IMG/VR virus record: IMGVR_UViG_3300036846_000988
Coordinates: 1 to 35,311 of that record
Origin: a virus
Direction: 5' to 3' (one strand)
DNA length: 35,311 nt
Shown here: in pieces, positions 22,818-29,421 of the stretch
Position numbering within the stretch: position 1 is the first letter of the stretch
How the letters are laid out: every line of letters starts with the position of its first letter
The notes under the pieces: generated by a model
Databases searched by the model: none
What the model saw: only the letters and a program-made list of their open reading frames with translations
Told to the model about the DNA's origin: nothing
Translations under genes and position numbers: made by a program

Positions 22818-23633
22818 ATGGCGTTTAAAGATTCGCATGGTGGTCATTGGGGATTAAATATGATGGATCCTGGCGCTTTAGGCTGCGGATATAAAGAAGC
22901 TGAAATCGCACATAAAATAAATGAGCTGATGCGCTCTTATACTGGGGTACCTGATACTTCAGATTATAAAGCGACCTCAGTCAATCAAAACTTGGGTAAT
23001 ATTGTGACGAATATGAACAACTTTCCGGGAGATTATCATATTAGCAATCACTTGAATGCTTTTAATGGTACTGCGAACGGTGTCGAAGTTTGGTATTGGG
23101 CGGGCGATGAATCGGCTAGACAAATGGCAGAAAAAGTCTCTGCTACTATCGCCAAAGTAACTGGGCTATTTAACCGAGGTGCAAAAGCAACTACTAGCTT
23201 GTATGTTATTCGTAACTCAAATGGGCGCACATTGCTTATTGAATGGGGCTTTATTGATAATCAGGGCGACATGAATAAGTTGCTTCCAAATCTTGATAAG
23301 GCAGTTCAAGAAGTTGTTAAATTATTTGGATATACGATCAATTCAAATAATCAAGAATCAGTAATCAAGGATACACCAGAAATCGAAAAAATCTTAGGAG
23401 GAATTGGTATGTTTATTTATTGGCAACCACAAGCAAAAGGAAATATTAGTGATGGATATGGCGTATGGGGGAATAAACGATTTCATCTGAACAATGGTGA
23501 AAAAGTCAAACACTTTAGAGCGATGGTAAGTAATGCAACAGGTGCAGCTTGCAGGGAATATCGTTGGCCACGTGGGAGTGAACAAATCAAAACTGTGGAA
23601 AGTTTTACGGAGCTTCAAAAAACAGTAGTTTAA
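22818..23633 (+). CDS. endolysin: N-acetylmuramoyl-L-alanine amidase with C-terminal wall-binding domain
   Basis: 271 residues. The N-terminal ~175 residues form an Amidase_3 zinc amidase, cutting the bond between N-acetylmuramic acid and L-Ala: His7 in DSHGG, a Glu in the KEAEIAH helix (about 27-29), His78 in HISNH, and catalytic Glu142 in LLIEWGF. A linker rich in Asn, Ser and Glu leads to a ~74-residue wall-binding domain starting MFIYWQPQAKG. AGGAGG and an in-frame ATG lie exactly at that boundary, so a free binding domain may be made and assemble with the full enzyme. No signal peptide; export would depend on the holin. The frame extends upstream to GTG 22809, but GAGGTGAG fits ATG 22818. 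Confidence 0.92.
   Translation: MAFKDSHGGHWGLNMMDPGALGCGYKEAEIAHKINELMRSYTGVPDTSDYKATSVNQNLGNIVTNMNNFPGDYHISNHLNAFNGTANGVEVWYWAGDESARQMAEKVSATIAKVTGLFNRGAKATTSLYVIRNSNGRTLLIEWGFIDNQGDMNKLLPNLDKAVQEVVKLFGYTINSNNQESVIKDTPEIEKILGGIGMFIYWQPQAKGNISDGYGVWGNKRFHLNNGEKVKHFRAMVSNATGAACREYRWPRGSEQIKTVESFTELQKTVV
23409..23633 (+). CDS. possible free endolysin wall-binding subunit from an internal start (74 aa)
   Basis: AGGAGG at 23396-23401 is followed after seven bases by ATG 23409, in the endolysin frame at residue 198. The product would be the binding domain alone. The same arrangement is established for the Enterococcus faecalis phage endolysin Lys170, where full-length and binding-domain chains form one enzyme. 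Here it is inferred from the sequence. Confidence 0.6.
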   Translation: MFIYWQPQAKGNISDGYGVWGNKRFHLNNGEKVKHFRAMVSNATGAACREYRWPRGSEQIKTVESFTELQKTVV

Positions 23634-23659
23634 AAAAAAGCCCGCTACGGCGGGTTTTT
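23632..23659. terminator. bidirectional terminator after the endolysin
   Basis: CCCGC (23641-23645) pairs with GCGGG (23650-23654) around TACG, with eight A residues on the left and five T residues on the right. It can stop late plus-strand transcripts and, with an even longer U-run, minus-strand transcripts coming from the right. Confidence 0.8.
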
Positions 23660-23699
23660 ACATAAATCATATTCGTTTTACTTGCAGTAACCAAGTTTA

Positions 23700-23830
23700 T
23701 CCTATAGATTATTAGGTGCGTGCAATACTCTACGAGGAGTATTAGGCGGTAATGCTTGGGGAAGTGTACCTAATACTCTTCGATTTTTATATTTTATCAT
23801 TGTTCTTACTTAATAGATATTCTTGTTCGG
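23700..23830 (-). ncRNA. structured intergenic region with competing hairpins; candidate minus-strand RNA
   Basis: No gene is visible in 23660-23897. GAGTATTAGG (23737-23746) can pair over 10 bp with CCTAATACTC (23769-23778), or its GAGTATT part can pair with AATACTC at 23724-23730. ATTAGGT (23711-23717) can also pair with ACCTAAT (23768-23774). On the minus strand, TTGGAC and TATCTA 17 bases apart (about 23839-23811) could be a promoter whose transcript would end at the bidirectional terminator. Function and even expression are unproven. Confidence 0.3.
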
Positions 23831-23897
23831 AAAGTTGTCCAAAAAATACTGTTAGTTTTCAGCAAATTATAATTATATATTCATGACATATTTGGAA

Positions 23898-23930
23898 TGC
23901 TCCTTACTCAATTAGAGTAGGGAGCATTTT
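23898..23930 (+). terminator. second terminator at the end of the late operon
   Basis: ATGCTCCTTACTC pairs with GAGTAGGGAGCAT (one G-U pair) around AATTA, followed by TTTTT on the plus strand. The stop codon of the minus-strand gene lies within it. It lacks a U-run on the minus strand, so it mainly stops plus-strand transcripts. Confidence 0.7.
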
Positions 23931-24177
23931 TCATTGCTTCAAATTCAATCATGATCTTTGTTTTACCTAGTACTCCGTATTTTTTCACAACAAACTGTTT
24001 CCGATCATTATACTCACCAGCAACTACAATTTGCATTCCCTCATCAACATCGGCTAGAAAGCTCAAACTATGCGTAGCAATCAAGCAGCTAACTCCATCA
24101 AGCGAGAACCGCACCAAAGGGGTCTTGCTCATCTTCAACACTCGTATCTTCGAAACTACACCTTTCATCGATTTCAT
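23908..24177 (-). CDS. unknown protein of the YolD cassette, possible OB-fold (89 aa)
   Basis: Not firmly recognised. The pattern of strands (KGVVSKIRVL, LVRFSLDG, SCLIATHSLSFLADV, QIVVAGEYNDRKQFVVKKY) resembles a small OB-fold such as those of single-strand DNA or RNA binders. It is the last gene of a three-gene minus-strand operon whose promoter has a LexA-type box, so a DNA-damage-linked role is plausible. ATG at 24177 follows GAGGTGA; GTG at 24186 would place the ribosome site inside the coding region. Confidence 0.55.
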   Translation of the reverse strand: MKSMKGVVSKIRVLKMSKTPLVRFSLDGVSCLIATHSLSFLADVDEGMQIVVAGEYNDRKQFVVKKYGVLGKTKIMIEFEAMKNAPYSN

Positions 24178-24187
24178 TGGAATCACC

Positions 24188-24529
24188 TCAAACTAGTATT
24201 TTAGGCGGGGTAGGAATCTCAACATTTTTAGGCTGCCATAAATGGAGACAATTACTTTTTATATTTACATATTCCGATTCTTTAGGATGTAGTTGCATAA
24301 CAACTTCATCTTTTTCAAAACAAAGGTCCTTAAGGTTACACATAATATCCCACGAAGGAATAATTCGTTTATTTTTCGTGGAAATAGACACATGATTCCA
24401 TCCACCACCATATGAGGCTATAACACGAAATGTTTGTCCTTCGCAAATCCATCGAAAAGAAATACCTCCGATGCCTTCCTCAACGTCAAAAACTCTAATA
24501 CTATTTGCAATTTCTTTTGTAGATTTCAT
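24188..24529 (-). CDS. DUF7694-like protein of the YolD cassette (113 aa)
   Basis: The central region WNHVSIS, RIIPSWDIMCNLKDLCF, EVVMQLHPKESEYVN and CLHLWQP matches a widespread small family of unknown function seen in many phages and bacteria (DUF7694, from memory). It probably forms a compact alpha/beta domain; the conserved Trp, His and Asp could form a binding site. AGGAGGT precedes ATG. It lies in the middle of the SOS-type operon, 26 bases after the YolD-like gene. Confidence 0.65.
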   Translation of the reverse strand: MKSTKEIANSIRVFDVEEGIGGISFRWICEGQTFRVIASYGGGWNHVSISTKNKRIIPSWDIMCNLKDLCFEKDEVVMQLHPKESEYVNIKSNCLHLWQPKNVEIPTPPKILV

Positions 24530-24555
24530 GAGTAAAACCTCCTGCTAAAATTTGT

Positions 24556-24909
24556 TTAAATATCAAACCACTTTTTCTCAGTAAAGAAATCTATGTTTCG
24601 AATTTCACCATATTCTATGAGTGTGGATCCGATGTATATTCCCAGATCATTGTGACCAGACAGAAACCCGGTTATATCAGGCATAAATTTTCCCAACTGA
24701 GTGTAATTTAGTTGCACGGCTAACTTTTTGTGTTTCATAAGCGCTTCCTGAAGAAACTTACCTATTTCTTCTTCATCCATTTCTGGTTTAGGAGGGCATA
24801 CATAAGCCAACTCTTTGTCAACTCTATCAATGTCGGTTGTATGTTCAGACAAGAAGAATCCTATCCACTTTAATTTTTTACGATCCTCATAAGGTTTAAT
24901 CATTCCCAT
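24556..24909 (-). CDS. YolD-like protein
   Basis: 117 residues beginning MGMIKPYEDRKKLKWIGFFLSEHT, the family signature of YolD-like proteins. In Bacillus and relatives these genes are paired with Y-family (UvrX-type) DNA polymerases and controlled by LexA; no polymerase gene is present here, so the protein may act with a host enzyme or with the two genes downstream. ATG at 24909 is eight bases after AAGGAG; GTG at 24918 overlaps that site. Its promoter has a near-consensus TTTACA/TATAAT pair. Confidence 0.8.
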   Translation of the reverse strand: MGMIKPYEDRKKLKWIGFFLSEHTTDIDRVDKELAYVCPPKPEMDEEEIGKFLQEALMKHKKLAVQLNYTQLGKFMPDITGFLSGHNDLGIYIGSTLIEYGEIRNIDFFTEKKWFDI

Positions 24910-24929
24910 ATTTATCACTCCTTACGAAA

Positions 24930-24958
24930 ATTATACGAACGTTTGTTCTCTTTGTAAA
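24930..24958 (-). promoter_or_regulatory. promoter of the YolD operon with a LexA-type box in its spacer
   Basis: On the minus strand TTTACA (24958-24953) and TATAAT (24935-24930) are 17 bp apart. The spacer holds CGAACGTTTGTTCT (24936-24949 on the plus strand), close to the Gram-positive LexA/DinR pattern CGAAC-N4-GTTCG. A repressor bound there would block the promoter until DNA damage. Confidence 0.7.
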
Positions 24959-25010
24959 GCGAACAGAATTATAAATTAAAAATTAGAATTGATAGAAACA
25001 ACTAAAATTT

Positions 25011-25034
25011 CTGGTGATAGTTTTGGTGATAGTG
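25011..25034 (+). repeat. 24-bp direct repeat, left copy (arm-type site candidate)
   Basis: Identical to 25274-25297. It contains GGTGATAGT twice, 12 bp apart, as expected for a pair of integrase arm sites. Confidence 0.8.
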
Positions 25035-25273
25035 AACCTAAATATAAGAAAAGTTAGAAACGAAAAATACTAATGAAAGTACTGATATTAAAGGGTTTAG
25101 CAAATGGGAAACAATAGGAAATGGGGAAGAGGTACAAGAAAAACATGTTCGCCTTACTTGGCAAACCAGGTTTTGAAGATCTTGCAAAAGAATTGAACGA
25201 ACGTCTATAAGCCAACGTTTTTAACACTCTTATAAATTAGTGGTGAACGAAACATGTTCGCTTTAGTTTGTAA

Positions 25274-25297
25274 CTGGTGATAGTTTTGGTGATAGTG
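25274..25297 (+). repeat. 24-bp direct repeat, right copy (arm-type site candidate)
   Basis: Identical to 25011-25034 and only seven bases before the integrase terminator hairpin. Confidence 0.8.
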
Positions 25298-25303
25298 GCA
25301 AAT

Positions 25304-25330
25304 AAAAAGCACTCATTGCGAGTGCTTTTT
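25304..25330. terminator. terminator at the integrase 3' end
   Basis: AAAAAGCACTC (25304-25314) pairs with GAGTGCTTTTT (25320-25330) around ATTGC. U-runs occur on both strands. The integrase stop codon (25313-25315) lies within the hairpin. Confidence 0.8.
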
Positions 25331-26536
25331 TCTTTCGCTTTCGATGTAGTTTTCGAACTGCTCCATAGACCTCTTTTTGACCTCTGGTGAAATGTGGGCA
25401 TAGATTTGAGTTGTTGAAATATCTTTGTGACCAAGGAAGTCTTTTATATCTTCTAAAGACAGACCAGCTTGTCGAGACCTGACTGCAAATGTATGCCTGC
25501 CATCGTGAACTCTAATTTTCGGCAAATCAGCTTTTTCAGCAATCCGATTAAATGCACCATTCACTGATCGATCACGAACTATCTTACCTTTGTATCTCTT
25601 ACTGGTTTGCAAGAAGATAAATTGTTCGCCATCTTCAGTAGAAGGGAAGGTACCAAAAGTACTCAAGATATGATTTCTAAAAGCAAGGAGCGCCTGTTTG
25701 CTTCTTTTAGTCATAGGCATACTTCTGATGCCGGCTGGTGTTTTTGGATCATCAGTAATGATAGTATTAATGTTCAAGCCTTTTTCAACTGATCCTAACC
25801 GTTCTCTTTCAATACTGATCATATTCCCACCAAAATCAATATCCTGCCACTGTAAACCCATTACTTCTGACTTCCTCAATCCTTGATCAAAGATTAGTAG
25901 GAAGAAGGGATACCACAAAACCTCGGATTCTTTTTTCGCAAATTCTAAAAATCTATCAGCTTGCTGCAAATCATAATATCTGATCGATTCTTTTTTCTCA
26001 ATCAATCTGGGAAATTCAACAAATTGAGTTGGGTTATCTTTTATATATCCTAATTGAATTGCTTTTTTGAAAGCATTGCTCAGCGTCGCATTTACGCTCT
26101 TGGCAGTAGTGATGGACAAACCTTGTCCGCTTCTTCCTAAACCTGCCTTTGTAAGTAGTAGATTAATAAACTTTTGATGATCAGCTCGAGTATATTTGTT
26201 CAAAGAATATTTTCCAATATAGGGAATGATATACATCCTTATATTGGCTCTGTGAACTACTCTTGTACCTTCTTTAACCGCTTGCTTATAATTAGTTACC
26301 CAATCCTCAAGAAATTCTTCTATAGTTAAGTTCTGTGGATTTTCTTTGAAATATTCTTCTGATGCTATTTTTCCTTCAATTATTTTGGCGTAACTATTTG
26401 CTTCATCAAATGTCTTAAATCCTTTTTTGTGTATCTTGTTTTGTTTTCCTGTTCCTGGATTGATTCCATTAGAAATGAAAACTTCATATCTATATTGTTT
26501 TGCCTTCTTTAAATAGTATTTCTTAATAGAAGCCAT
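25313..26536 (-). CDS. int: phage integrase, tyrosine recombinase
   Basis: 407 residues. The N-terminal ~65 residues form an arm-binding AP2-like domain (KKYYLKKAKQYRYEVFISNG), followed by the SAM-like core-binding domain (EEFLEDWVTNYKQ) and the catalytic domain. Catalytic residues: Arg221 in GLRKSEV, Lys265 in DPKTPAG, His344 and Arg347 in HDGRH, His370 in LGH, Tyr379 in QIYAH. This is the Tn916/Lactobacillales phage type that integrates and excises the prophage. Its start ATG overlaps the upstream stop (TAATG), so it is translated together with that gene. The attP-like region follows it. Confidence 0.95.
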   Translation of the reverse strand: MASIKKYYLKKAKQYRYEVFISNGINPGTGKQNKIHKKGFKTFDEANSYAKIIEGKIASEEYFKENPQNLTIEEFLEDWVTNYKQAVKEGTRVVHRANIRMYIIPYIGKYSLNKYTRADHQKFINLLLTKAGLGRSGQGLSITTAKSVNATLSNAFKKAIQLGYIKDNPTQFVEFPRLIEKKESIRYYDLQQADRFLEFAKKESEVLWYPFFLLIFDQGLRKSEVMGLQWQDIDFGGNMISIERERLGSVEKGLNINTIITDDPKTPAGIRSMPMTKRSKQALLAFRNHILSTFGTFPSTEDGEQFIFLQTSKRYKGKIVRDRSVNGAFNRIAEKADLPKIRVHDGRHTFAVRSRQAGLSLEDIKDFLGHKDISTTQIYAHISPEVKKRSMEQFENYIESERKKHSQ

Positions 26537-26814
26537 TAATTATCATTCCTTAATATGGACTCTGGTAGTTCAACCATTTTTGGTTTATACCATCCTTTTT
26601 CATACAACTTATCAAGGCCTAATTGTTTTTCTTCGTAAGTGAAGACAGGTACTTTTCTGACTTTACCCGTATCTAAATCATGTTTTATTTGTAATTGATC
26701 CTTTAGTATCTCTTGGTATTCCTCCTCGCTGTAATCTGGATTTGTCAAAATAGGGAATATTCCGATGGTTGGAACATCTTTCTTTAATCTCTCTCTCAAT
26801 TTGTATGGATCCAT
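26536..26814 (-). CDS. unknown protein translationally coupled to the integrase (92 aa)
   Basis: Not recognised. It begins MDPYKLRERLKKDVPTIGI and contains DYSEEEYQEILKDQLQIK and FTYEEKQLGLDKLYEKG; it is helical, soluble and acidic overall. Its stop overlaps the integrase start by one base, so the two products are probably made in a fixed ratio. That position suits a recombination directionality factor or an integrase partner, but no helix-turn-helix is obvious. ATG at 26814 follows AAAGG by nine bases; the TTG at 26823 is less well placed. Confidence 0.6.
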   Translation of the reverse strand: MDPYKLRERLKKDVPTIGIFPILTNPDYSEEEYQEILKDQLQIKHDLDTGKVRKVPVFTYEEKQLGLDKLYEKGWYKPKMVELPESILRNDN

Positions 26815-26913
26815 AAAAATCAACCTTTCGTATTTTTAATATTTAAAATCAATATTTGAGTGAATCAGCACGAATATTAACAAAAATAAGTTGCTTTTTC
26901 GTATTTATTTTCA

Positions 26914-26941
26914 ATCAAAACGAATGTATGTTCGTTTTGAT
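26914..26941. promoter_or_regulatory. palindromic operator-like site upstream of the int operon
   Basis: ATCAAAACGAA (26914-26924) and TTCGTTTTGAT (26931-26941) form a perfect 11-bp inverted repeat around TGTATG. The core CGAATGTATGTTCG differs from the LexA pattern CGAAC-N4-GTTCG by one base. No clear U-run follows on either strand, so an operator is more likely than a terminator. Confidence 0.45.
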
Positions 26942-26942
26942 C

Positions 26943-26966
26943 TTAAAAAGAAAAGCCCGAAGGCTA
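26943..26966 (-). terminator. terminator of the lipoprotein gene
   Basis: On the minus strand AGCC-TTCG-GGCT forms a short stem with a stable UUCG loop, directly followed by TTTTCTTTTT. The stem is only four base pairs, so the efficiency is uncertain. Confidence 0.55.
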
Positions 26967-26971
26967 ATCAA

Positions 26972-27589
26972 CTATTTTATTTCAAAGTCTTTAGAACCAA
27001 AATCAGAACCTAATAAATTTCCCGCTTTTAAGGTAACAGGAGTCTCAGTGTCAGTCAGTGTATAAGCAACGGCGTTAGAGACTGTACCGCCAGGTTTTAT
27101 TGTTGCTGTTTGCGTGTCTAGGTATTTTTCATCGGGTAAAGACGCAATGTTCAGCTCATTGACCATGTTCGGATCATTATCCTGAATTGCCGTAAAGTTC
27201 ATAATCCAAGCACCTGTAGGATCAATGTTTGTAGAGTCATCGTAATCATCTGCTACCATAGTATCATACCAAAAGGCTATGACAGGGGCATCACTGTATT
27301 CATTGCCAGTCTCACCAGGTTGAAGAACTTTGTAATCTGTAATTTTTATCGAGTATGCATTGCCTTTCAAAATCGTGCCATCGAAAGAAGCGTCTGAAGC
27401 ATTTGCAACAAAATTGCTGTCTGACTCTTCAGTTACAGAAGAACTCTCAATAACTGAGCTTGAAACTGTGGTTTCTTCATTATTTGCATTTTTTAATGAA
27501 CTGTTGCTTGAGTTATCCTGATTATTTCCACATGCTGCTAATGTTAATGAAGATATAAGTACCATTCCTAAACTAATTGATTTTTTCAT
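26972..27589 (-). CDS. DUF5067-type lipoprotein, probable lysogenic-conversion gene
   Basis: 205 residues. A lipoprotein signal peptide is clear: MKKS, a hydrophobic core, and lipobox LAAC with Cys20 as the lipidation site. A Ser/Glu/Asn-rich linker (about 21-60) leads to a beta-sandwich domain with YSIKITDYKVLQPGE, PVIAFWYDT and PGGTVSNAVAYTL, the pattern of DUF5067. It would be anchored outside the membrane. Prophage-expressed lipoproteins of this kind can block superinfection (known for Ltp of phage TP-J34); whether this one does is inference. AGGAGATGG precedes ATG. Confidence 0.78.
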   Translation of the reverse strand: MKKSISLGMVLISSLTLAACGNNQDNSSNSSLKNANNEETTVSSSVIESSSVTEESDSNFVANASDASFDGTILKGNAYSIKITDYKVLQPGETGNEYSDAPVIAFWYDTMVADDYDDSTNIDPTGAWIMNFTAIQDNDPNMVNELNIASLPDEKYLDTQTATIKPGGTVSNAVAYTLTDTETPVTLKAGNLLGSDFGSKDFEIK

Positions 27590-27619
27590 TTTTCCATCTC
27601 CTAAGATTTTTTGTTAAAA

Positions 27620-28432
27620 CTAATTTTTTGGTGCTCTGTAACCAGCTGCTTCTGCTTCAGGTACAGTCTTGAACCAAGCAGCGGGATTTGTAGTTTTATT
27701 ATAATATCTGCTTCCTGGTATATGATAGATACCGTTATTTGATCCTTTGATTAATCCGTTTCCGTTAGCATCAACATATTCTGGTTCAGTATATTCTTGT
27801 TGAGATTGTTGGCTTTCAACAGGTTGCTGATCTAAAGATTCGGCGATCTTTGCTTCTGCCTCAGCTGCCTCAGTTTCTGCTTTTTCTTTGGATGCCGCAG
27901 CTTCTTGAGCAGCTTTTTCTTCTTCCTGTTTTTGCGCTAAAACCTTAGCATTTGGTTTTACAATTATTTTTGTACTAGTATTACCACCATCAAGTCTAGA
28001 ATTTATAGTGAGTTCTTCGTCTTTATCACCAGTTAGAGAATGATTTAAACAAAATTTTCCATCTTTGTCTGCTTCAACTGACTCACCAATTATGCCCAAT
28101 CCTACAGAAACCGATGCACCAGGATTTGTTGTTCCAGTAATTACGGCATTACCTTCTTCGTCAACTTCTAGTTCTTCACTATCTAATTTAAGTTCAACAA
28201 CTACGGAATTAGTACTAGAATTATCTGGTTCTTTAATTGATTCAGTAGTTGTTGTAGCAGTTTCTGCCACTTGTTTCTCATCATTTCCTGAACCAAGAAT
28301 ACCCACCAATGCAAATGAAATTGCAGCTAACCCTATTGCGATATTTCGGTTACTCGTATTCGGTTTTCTCTTAATAAAATACCAAATACCAACGCAACTG
28401 AAAATAAAGATAAAACTAAACAACCCCGTCAT
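27620..28432 (-). CDS. membrane-anchored surface protein with sunset domain
   Basis: 270 residues. Two hydrophobic segments near the N-terminus (about 1-19 and 31-47) anchor the protein. Then come a Thr/Ser-rich linker, an Ig-like bacterial domain around residues 80-160 ([18 protein letters not shown]), a long Ala/Glu/Lys helix (about 165-200), and a C-terminal motif with [17 protein letters not shown] and [19 protein letters not shown], the sunset domain. It lies with the lipoprotein gene in the repressor operon, so it is probably made in lysogens. The leader AGGAGATGGGTAA resembles that of the lipoprotein gene. Confidence 0.75.
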   Translation of the reverse strand: MTGLFSFIFIFSCVGIWYFIKRKPNTSNRNIAIGLAAISFALVGILGSGNDEKQVAETATTTTESIKEPDNSSTNSVVVELKLDSEELEVDEEGNAVITGTTNPGASVSVGLGIIGESVEADKDGKFCLNHSLTGDKDEELTINSRLDGGNTSTKIIVKPNAKVLAQKQEEEKAAQEAAASKEKAETEAAEAEAKIAESLDQQPVESQQSQQEYTEPEYVDANGNGLIKGSNNGIYHIPGSRYYNKTTNPAAWFKTVPEAEAAGYRAPKN

Positions 28433-28443
28433 TTACCCATCTC

Positions 28444-28923
28444 CTAAAAATTATTAAATGATTTTAAAACTGCTACAGTCCCATTCGGTTGGAATAGGAG
28501 AGTGTAGTTGTTTTCTGTTTTAATTCCGTTCCATTTCCTAGCGTACCATTTTACTGCATCTTTAAATGTTACTTCAGATACTTGCAAATGTTCAGCGCAT
28601 TCCCAAATAGAAACACATCCCGCCTCAAAACAATCTATGATGTCATAAGGTGACACTAGCATCACAGCACCAATATCACGTGCTCGTCTTTCCTGTTTAC
28701 GGTGATCAGGATTATTTGAATCTGTGATATCACCAACTGAGGTAAGGTAGTGAGCAATTTCTTCTGAAATTGTGGCAGCTAATTCAGTTGCAGATTGTCC
28801 AGGTCTCAGGTAGATTGTTTTTCCAATGATTAAACCGTTTTGATGATCTGGCATTTTTTCCTCAAATTTATATGTGAGTTCATCATATTCAGCCATCAAA
28901 CGTTCAGAAATATTCAAATACAT
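28444..28923 (-). CDS. immA: ImmA/IrrE-family metallopeptidase
   Basis: 159 residues. The motif EEIAH (Glu54-Glu55-x-x-His58) is the phage variant of HExxH, with Glu in place of the first His, as often seen in this family. A helix with RRARDIGAVMLVSPYDI and a C-terminal helical part follow. In ICEBs1-type systems ImmA cleaves the partner repressor after DNA damage. It lies directly downstream of the CI-like gene in the same operon, the classic pair. The start could be ATG 28923 or the nearby GTG/TTG; AGGTGA is close by. Confidence 0.85.
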   Translation of the reverse strand: MYLNISERLMAEYDELTYKFEEKMPDHQNGLIIGKTIYLRPGQSATELAATISEEIAHYLTSVGDITDSNNPDHRKQERRARDIGAVMLVSPYDIIDCFEAGCVSIWECAEHLQVSEVTFKDAVKWYARKWNGIKTENNYTLLFQPNGTVAVLKSFNNF

Positions 28924-28926
28924 CAC

Positions 28927-29253
28927 CTACTCTTTGTCGTGGTCTCTCATCTTAATAAATTGGATGAAGTCTATCACTTCTTGTTTTTGCTTATCAGTCA
29001 AATCGTCATCAACGTGAGTTGCAACGAGAAGATTAGGATCTTTTTCAATATTCGTAGAATCGGTTCTACCGTGCAAATAATCAAGACTAACCTTAAAATA
29101 ATCTGCTATTTTATTTTGAATATCAACATCAGGGGTACGTCTGCCTTGCTCGTATGATGAATATGTAGTACGTGCGACACCTAAAACATCTGCCATTTCG
29201 GCTTGAGTTAGTTTTTTTTGCTTCCTTAAATCCATGAGTCTGTGTCCGAACAT
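28927..29253 (-). CDS. CI-like repressor (XRE family, ImmR type)
   Basis: 108 residues. An N-terminal helix-turn-helix (about residues 14-48: LTQAEMADVLGVARTTYSSYEQGRR) is followed by a short acidic C-terminal region without a LexA-type autoprotease fold. Repressors of this size depend on an ImmA partner for inactivation, and immA follows at once. It should bind operators in the divergent region 29254-29421 to keep lytic genes off. Its recognition helix is almost identical to that of the Cro-like protein. Confidence 0.9.
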   Translation of the reverse strand: MFGHRLMDLRKQKKLTQAEMADVLGVARTTYSSYEQGRRTPDVDIQNKIADYFKVSLDYLHGRTDSTNIEKDPNLLVATHVDDDLTDKQKQEVIDFIQFIKMRDHDKE

Positions 29254-29307
29254 CTGAGCACCTCCAATGCTTCAATATGTAATAATGATACTACGCAATG
29301 CGCGTAT

Positions 29308-29335
29308 GTTAAAATAAAAAAATGAAATGTGTCAA
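29308..29335 (-). promoter_or_regulatory. leftward lysogeny promoter candidate
   Basis: On the minus strand TTGACA (29335-29330) lies 16 bp from TTTAAC (29313-29308). The -35 is perfect, the -10 weak, as is common for repressor promoters. Confidence 0.5.
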
Positions 29336-29351
29336 AAAGAATAATTGTTTG

Positions 29352-29380
29352 TTGACATGTGTCAAAGAGCGTAGTAATAT
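29352..29380 (+). promoter_or_regulatory. rightward early promoter
   Basis: TTGACA (29352-29357) and TAATAT (29375-29380) are 17 bp apart, followed by AAAGGAG and the cro-like gene. Repeats ATGTGTCAAA (29327, 29357) and TACGC/GCGTA half-sites (around 29292-29306 and 29369-29390) are likely operators for the two XRE proteins. Confidence 0.75.
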
Positions 29381-29421
29381 GAAAGTACGCAATACGACAC
29401 ATTGAAAGGAGAATCATTTTT

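Larger units (their letters stand above)
24960..25303. other. attP-like region
   Basis: No confident gene lies here. The 24-base sequence CTGGTGATAGTTTTGGTGATAGTG occurs at 25011-25034 and again at 25274-25297 in the same orientation. Each copy is itself a double GGTGATAGT. Paired short repeats flanking ~240 bp beside the integrase 3' end are typical of integrase arm-binding sites. A smaller direct repeat, AAACATGTTCGC, occurs at 25141 and 25250. The crossover core is probably between the arms. Confidence 0.6.

Noticed and set aside
25121-25210. The 29-codon frame in attP as an independent gene
   Set aside because: Weak ribosome site and location between integrase arm repeats; it is better explained as attP sequence, perhaps a host gene end.
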